A stretch of DNA of 40,130 bases from Thermodesulfobacteriota bacterium (lineage in GTDB: Bacteria > Desulfobacterota > DSM-4660 > Desulfatiglandales > Desulfatiglandaceae). A model generated the notes under the pieces. The model saw only the letters and a program-made list of their open reading frames with translations, was not told the origin of the DNA and made no database searches. Location: positions 1 through 40,130 of the forward strand of contig JANQDY010000206.1 of NCBI GenBank assembly GCA_028278625.1. Reading direction: 5' to 3'. Shown here in pieces: positions 39,194-40,130 of the stretch. Positions within the stretch are counted from its first letter, which is position 1. Each line of letters starts with the position of its first letter. A program made the translations under genes and the position numbers.

Positions 39194-39898
39194 ATGGCGC
39201 TCAAAGCGATTAAGACAGGACGGCTCGGAGACCAGGTGACCGAGCAGCTCAAACAATCCATATTTGAAGGGGAATACTCTGAAGGAGAACGGCTTCCTTC
39301 CGAGCATGAATTGATGGAAATTTTCGGGGTGAGCCGCATCGTGGTCCGGGAAGCGGTTCGGAACCTCGAAAAAGCCGGACTTGTGGAGATCAAGCGGGGT
39401 CCCGCGGGCGGTGCTTTCGTATGTCCCATGAGACATGACGTTCTCTCTGAACTGGTTCGGGACACGTTAAAACTTGGGCGGATCAACGTGGCTGAGATCA
39501 TGGAGGTCCGGCTGCAAGTTGAACCGATTGTTGCGGGGCTTGCCGCCAGGCGGCGCACCCTTAAAGATCTTGAGATGCTTGAAAAAGGCATATCCAACAT
39601 GCCGAAAGTAAAGAGCGGCAATAAGTACGTGGCCTGGAACGTTGACTTTCACCGTCTGGTGGCCAGGGCAAGCCACAATGCCATGTATGAACTGCTGGTC
39701 AACATCCTGATGGACATGACGCAGGAACTGATTCTAAGCATCAAACCCTCTGAACGGATTATCCATGACACCACAAGCCATCCCGCCATATTTGAGAAAA
39801 TAAAAGACGGCGATGAAAAAGGGGCGGAAGAAGAATTCAGGAAACACCTTACGGAAATCGTCCCGATGCTGGAAGATCTTGAGAAGGGAAAATCCTAA
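39194..39898 (+). CDS. GntR-family transcriptional regulator, FadR/FCD subfamily
   Basis: 234 residues. The N-terminal winged helix reads QVTEQLKQSIFEGEYSEGER and LPSEHELMEIFGVSRIVVRE with the wing GGAFV; the C-terminal FCD domain has EIMEVRLQVEPIVAGLAARR (metal-ligand-type region), WNVDFHRLVARASHN and HPAIFEKIKDGDEKGAEEEF RKHL. FCD regulators bind carboxylates or acyl-CoA esters and usually release DNA on binding. The four related AT-rich sites S1-S4 in this window, one at its own promoter, define its likely regulon: sulfotransferase, SLC13 transporter, TctABC-ligase operon and itself. Confidence 0.9.
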   Translation: MALKAIKTGRLGDQVTEQLKQSIFEGEYSEGERLPSEHELMEIFGVSRIVVREAVRNLEKAGLVEIKRGPAGGAFVCPMRHDVLSELVRDTLKLGRINVAEIMEVRLQVEPIVAGLAARRRTLKDLEMLEKGISNMPKVKSGNKYVAWNVDFHRLVARASHNAMYELLVNILMDMTQELILSIKPSERIIHDTTSHPAIFEKIKDGDEKGAEEEFRKHLTEIVPMLEDLEKGKS

Positions 39899-40130
39899 CG
39901 CGGCATAGCCGCAGGTTCTAGGCTCTGGGCCCTGGGTGCCAGTGCCCAGTGCCCAGCACCTGTTATGGGTTCAGGATTTTCCCGTCAACAAACTTCTTGT
40001 TTTTTGTGACTGAAAACCTGGTGACAAGGCACTAGGCTTTTTCCGAGACTGCGCTCGGAAAAAGAGGTCCCTTCGGGACAGTCCAGATTTTGCATTATGA
40101 TATTGTTGAAGCATTCCCTTTTGCAATTTG
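39899..40130. repeat. Non-coding tail with several hairpins
   Basis: No gene is supported here. A low-complexity stretch with repeated TGCCCAG units (39930-39962) can form a GGTGC/GCACC stem. Then CTTTTTCCGAG-actgcg-CTCGGAAAAAG (about 40038-40065) is a perfect 11-bp hairpin, followed by GTCCC-ttc-GGGAC. The first part may terminate the gntR message; the hairpins look like a dispersed intergenic repeat. Confidence 0.45.

Overview
The window looks like a chromosomal stretch from a strictly anaerobic bacterium, most likely a sulfate-reducing or syntrophic member of the Desulfobacterota (old Deltaproteobacteria). The case rests on a tungsten-type aldehyde:ferredoxin oxidoreductase (AOR), a DMSO-reductase-family molybdo/tungsto-enzyme with a four-cluster ferredoxin subunit, a reductive-dehalogenase-like protein and many ferredoxin modules. 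No rRNA, tRNA, CRISPR array or insertion sequence was seen. Genus is not resolvable from the sequence alone.

Layout. 0-4 kb: a truncated M20 amidohydrolase, a SulP remnant and a pair of FUSC-type membrane proteins. 3.9-7.1 kb (minus): MoaD-like protein, AOR, a 57-aa DUF2080-like protein and an FMN-binding-fold/2x[4Fe-4S] protein. 7.4-9.0 kb (plus): a small ferredoxin-like-fold protein and an acyl-CoA dehydrogenase. 9.1-12.5 kb (minus): a FIST-GAF-HisKA_2 histidine kinase and a receiver-ANTAR response regulator with overlapping genes. 13.0-17.6 kb (plus): aryl/acyl-AMP ligase, molybdo-enzyme, a Lcl/DUF1566 protein and the Fe-S subunit. 17.7-23.1 kb (minus): SDR dehydrogenase plus a complete branched-chain-type ABC importer. 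23.9-28.4 kb (plus): a second complete importer of the same class. 28.5-29.9 kb: a membrane-anchored reductive-dehalogenase-like protein. 30.1-30.7 kb: a BrnT/BrnA toxin-antitoxin pair. 30.9-39.9 kb: sulfotransferase, SLC13 transporter, phenylacetate-CoA-ligase-like enzyme, tripartite tricarboxylate transporter (TctABC), a second sulfotransferase-like gene and a GntR/FadR regulator.

The main discovery is a local antitermination regulon. Seven leaders plus one operon-end copy carry the same design. A hairpin with the 8-base loop YRAYGRNG (a hexaloop RAYGRN closed by a Y-G pair, so purine/A at position 1 and G at position 4) shares its 3' arm with a strong intrinsic terminator that sits just before a gene. 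At least four copies have a second upstream hairpin with the same loop rule. This is the known RNA target architecture of ANTAR regulators (EutV, NasR, AmiR class), and an ANTAR response regulator with its kinase lies in the middle of the cluster. The elements precede the MoaD-AOR operon, the small-protein gene, the acyl-CoA dehydrogenase, the SDR-ABC operon (two in tandem), the second ABC operon and the reductive-dehalogenase-like gene. Most sit under a near-consensus TTGACA-N17/18 promoter, so control appears to be by termination rather than initiation.

A second, separate regulon is suggested at 31-39 kb. AT-rich sites related to GTTATACRTATAAT overlap the promoters of the sulfotransferase, the SLC13 transporter, tctC and the GntR gene itself. 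My working model is that the cluster takes up and activates organic acids, probably aromatic or hydroaromatic (ABC and TTT uptake, AMP/CoA ligases), and oxidises or reduces them anaerobically (AOR, acyl-CoA dehydrogenase, SDR, molybdo-enzyme, perhaps dehalogenation). The actual substrate cannot be read from the sequence.
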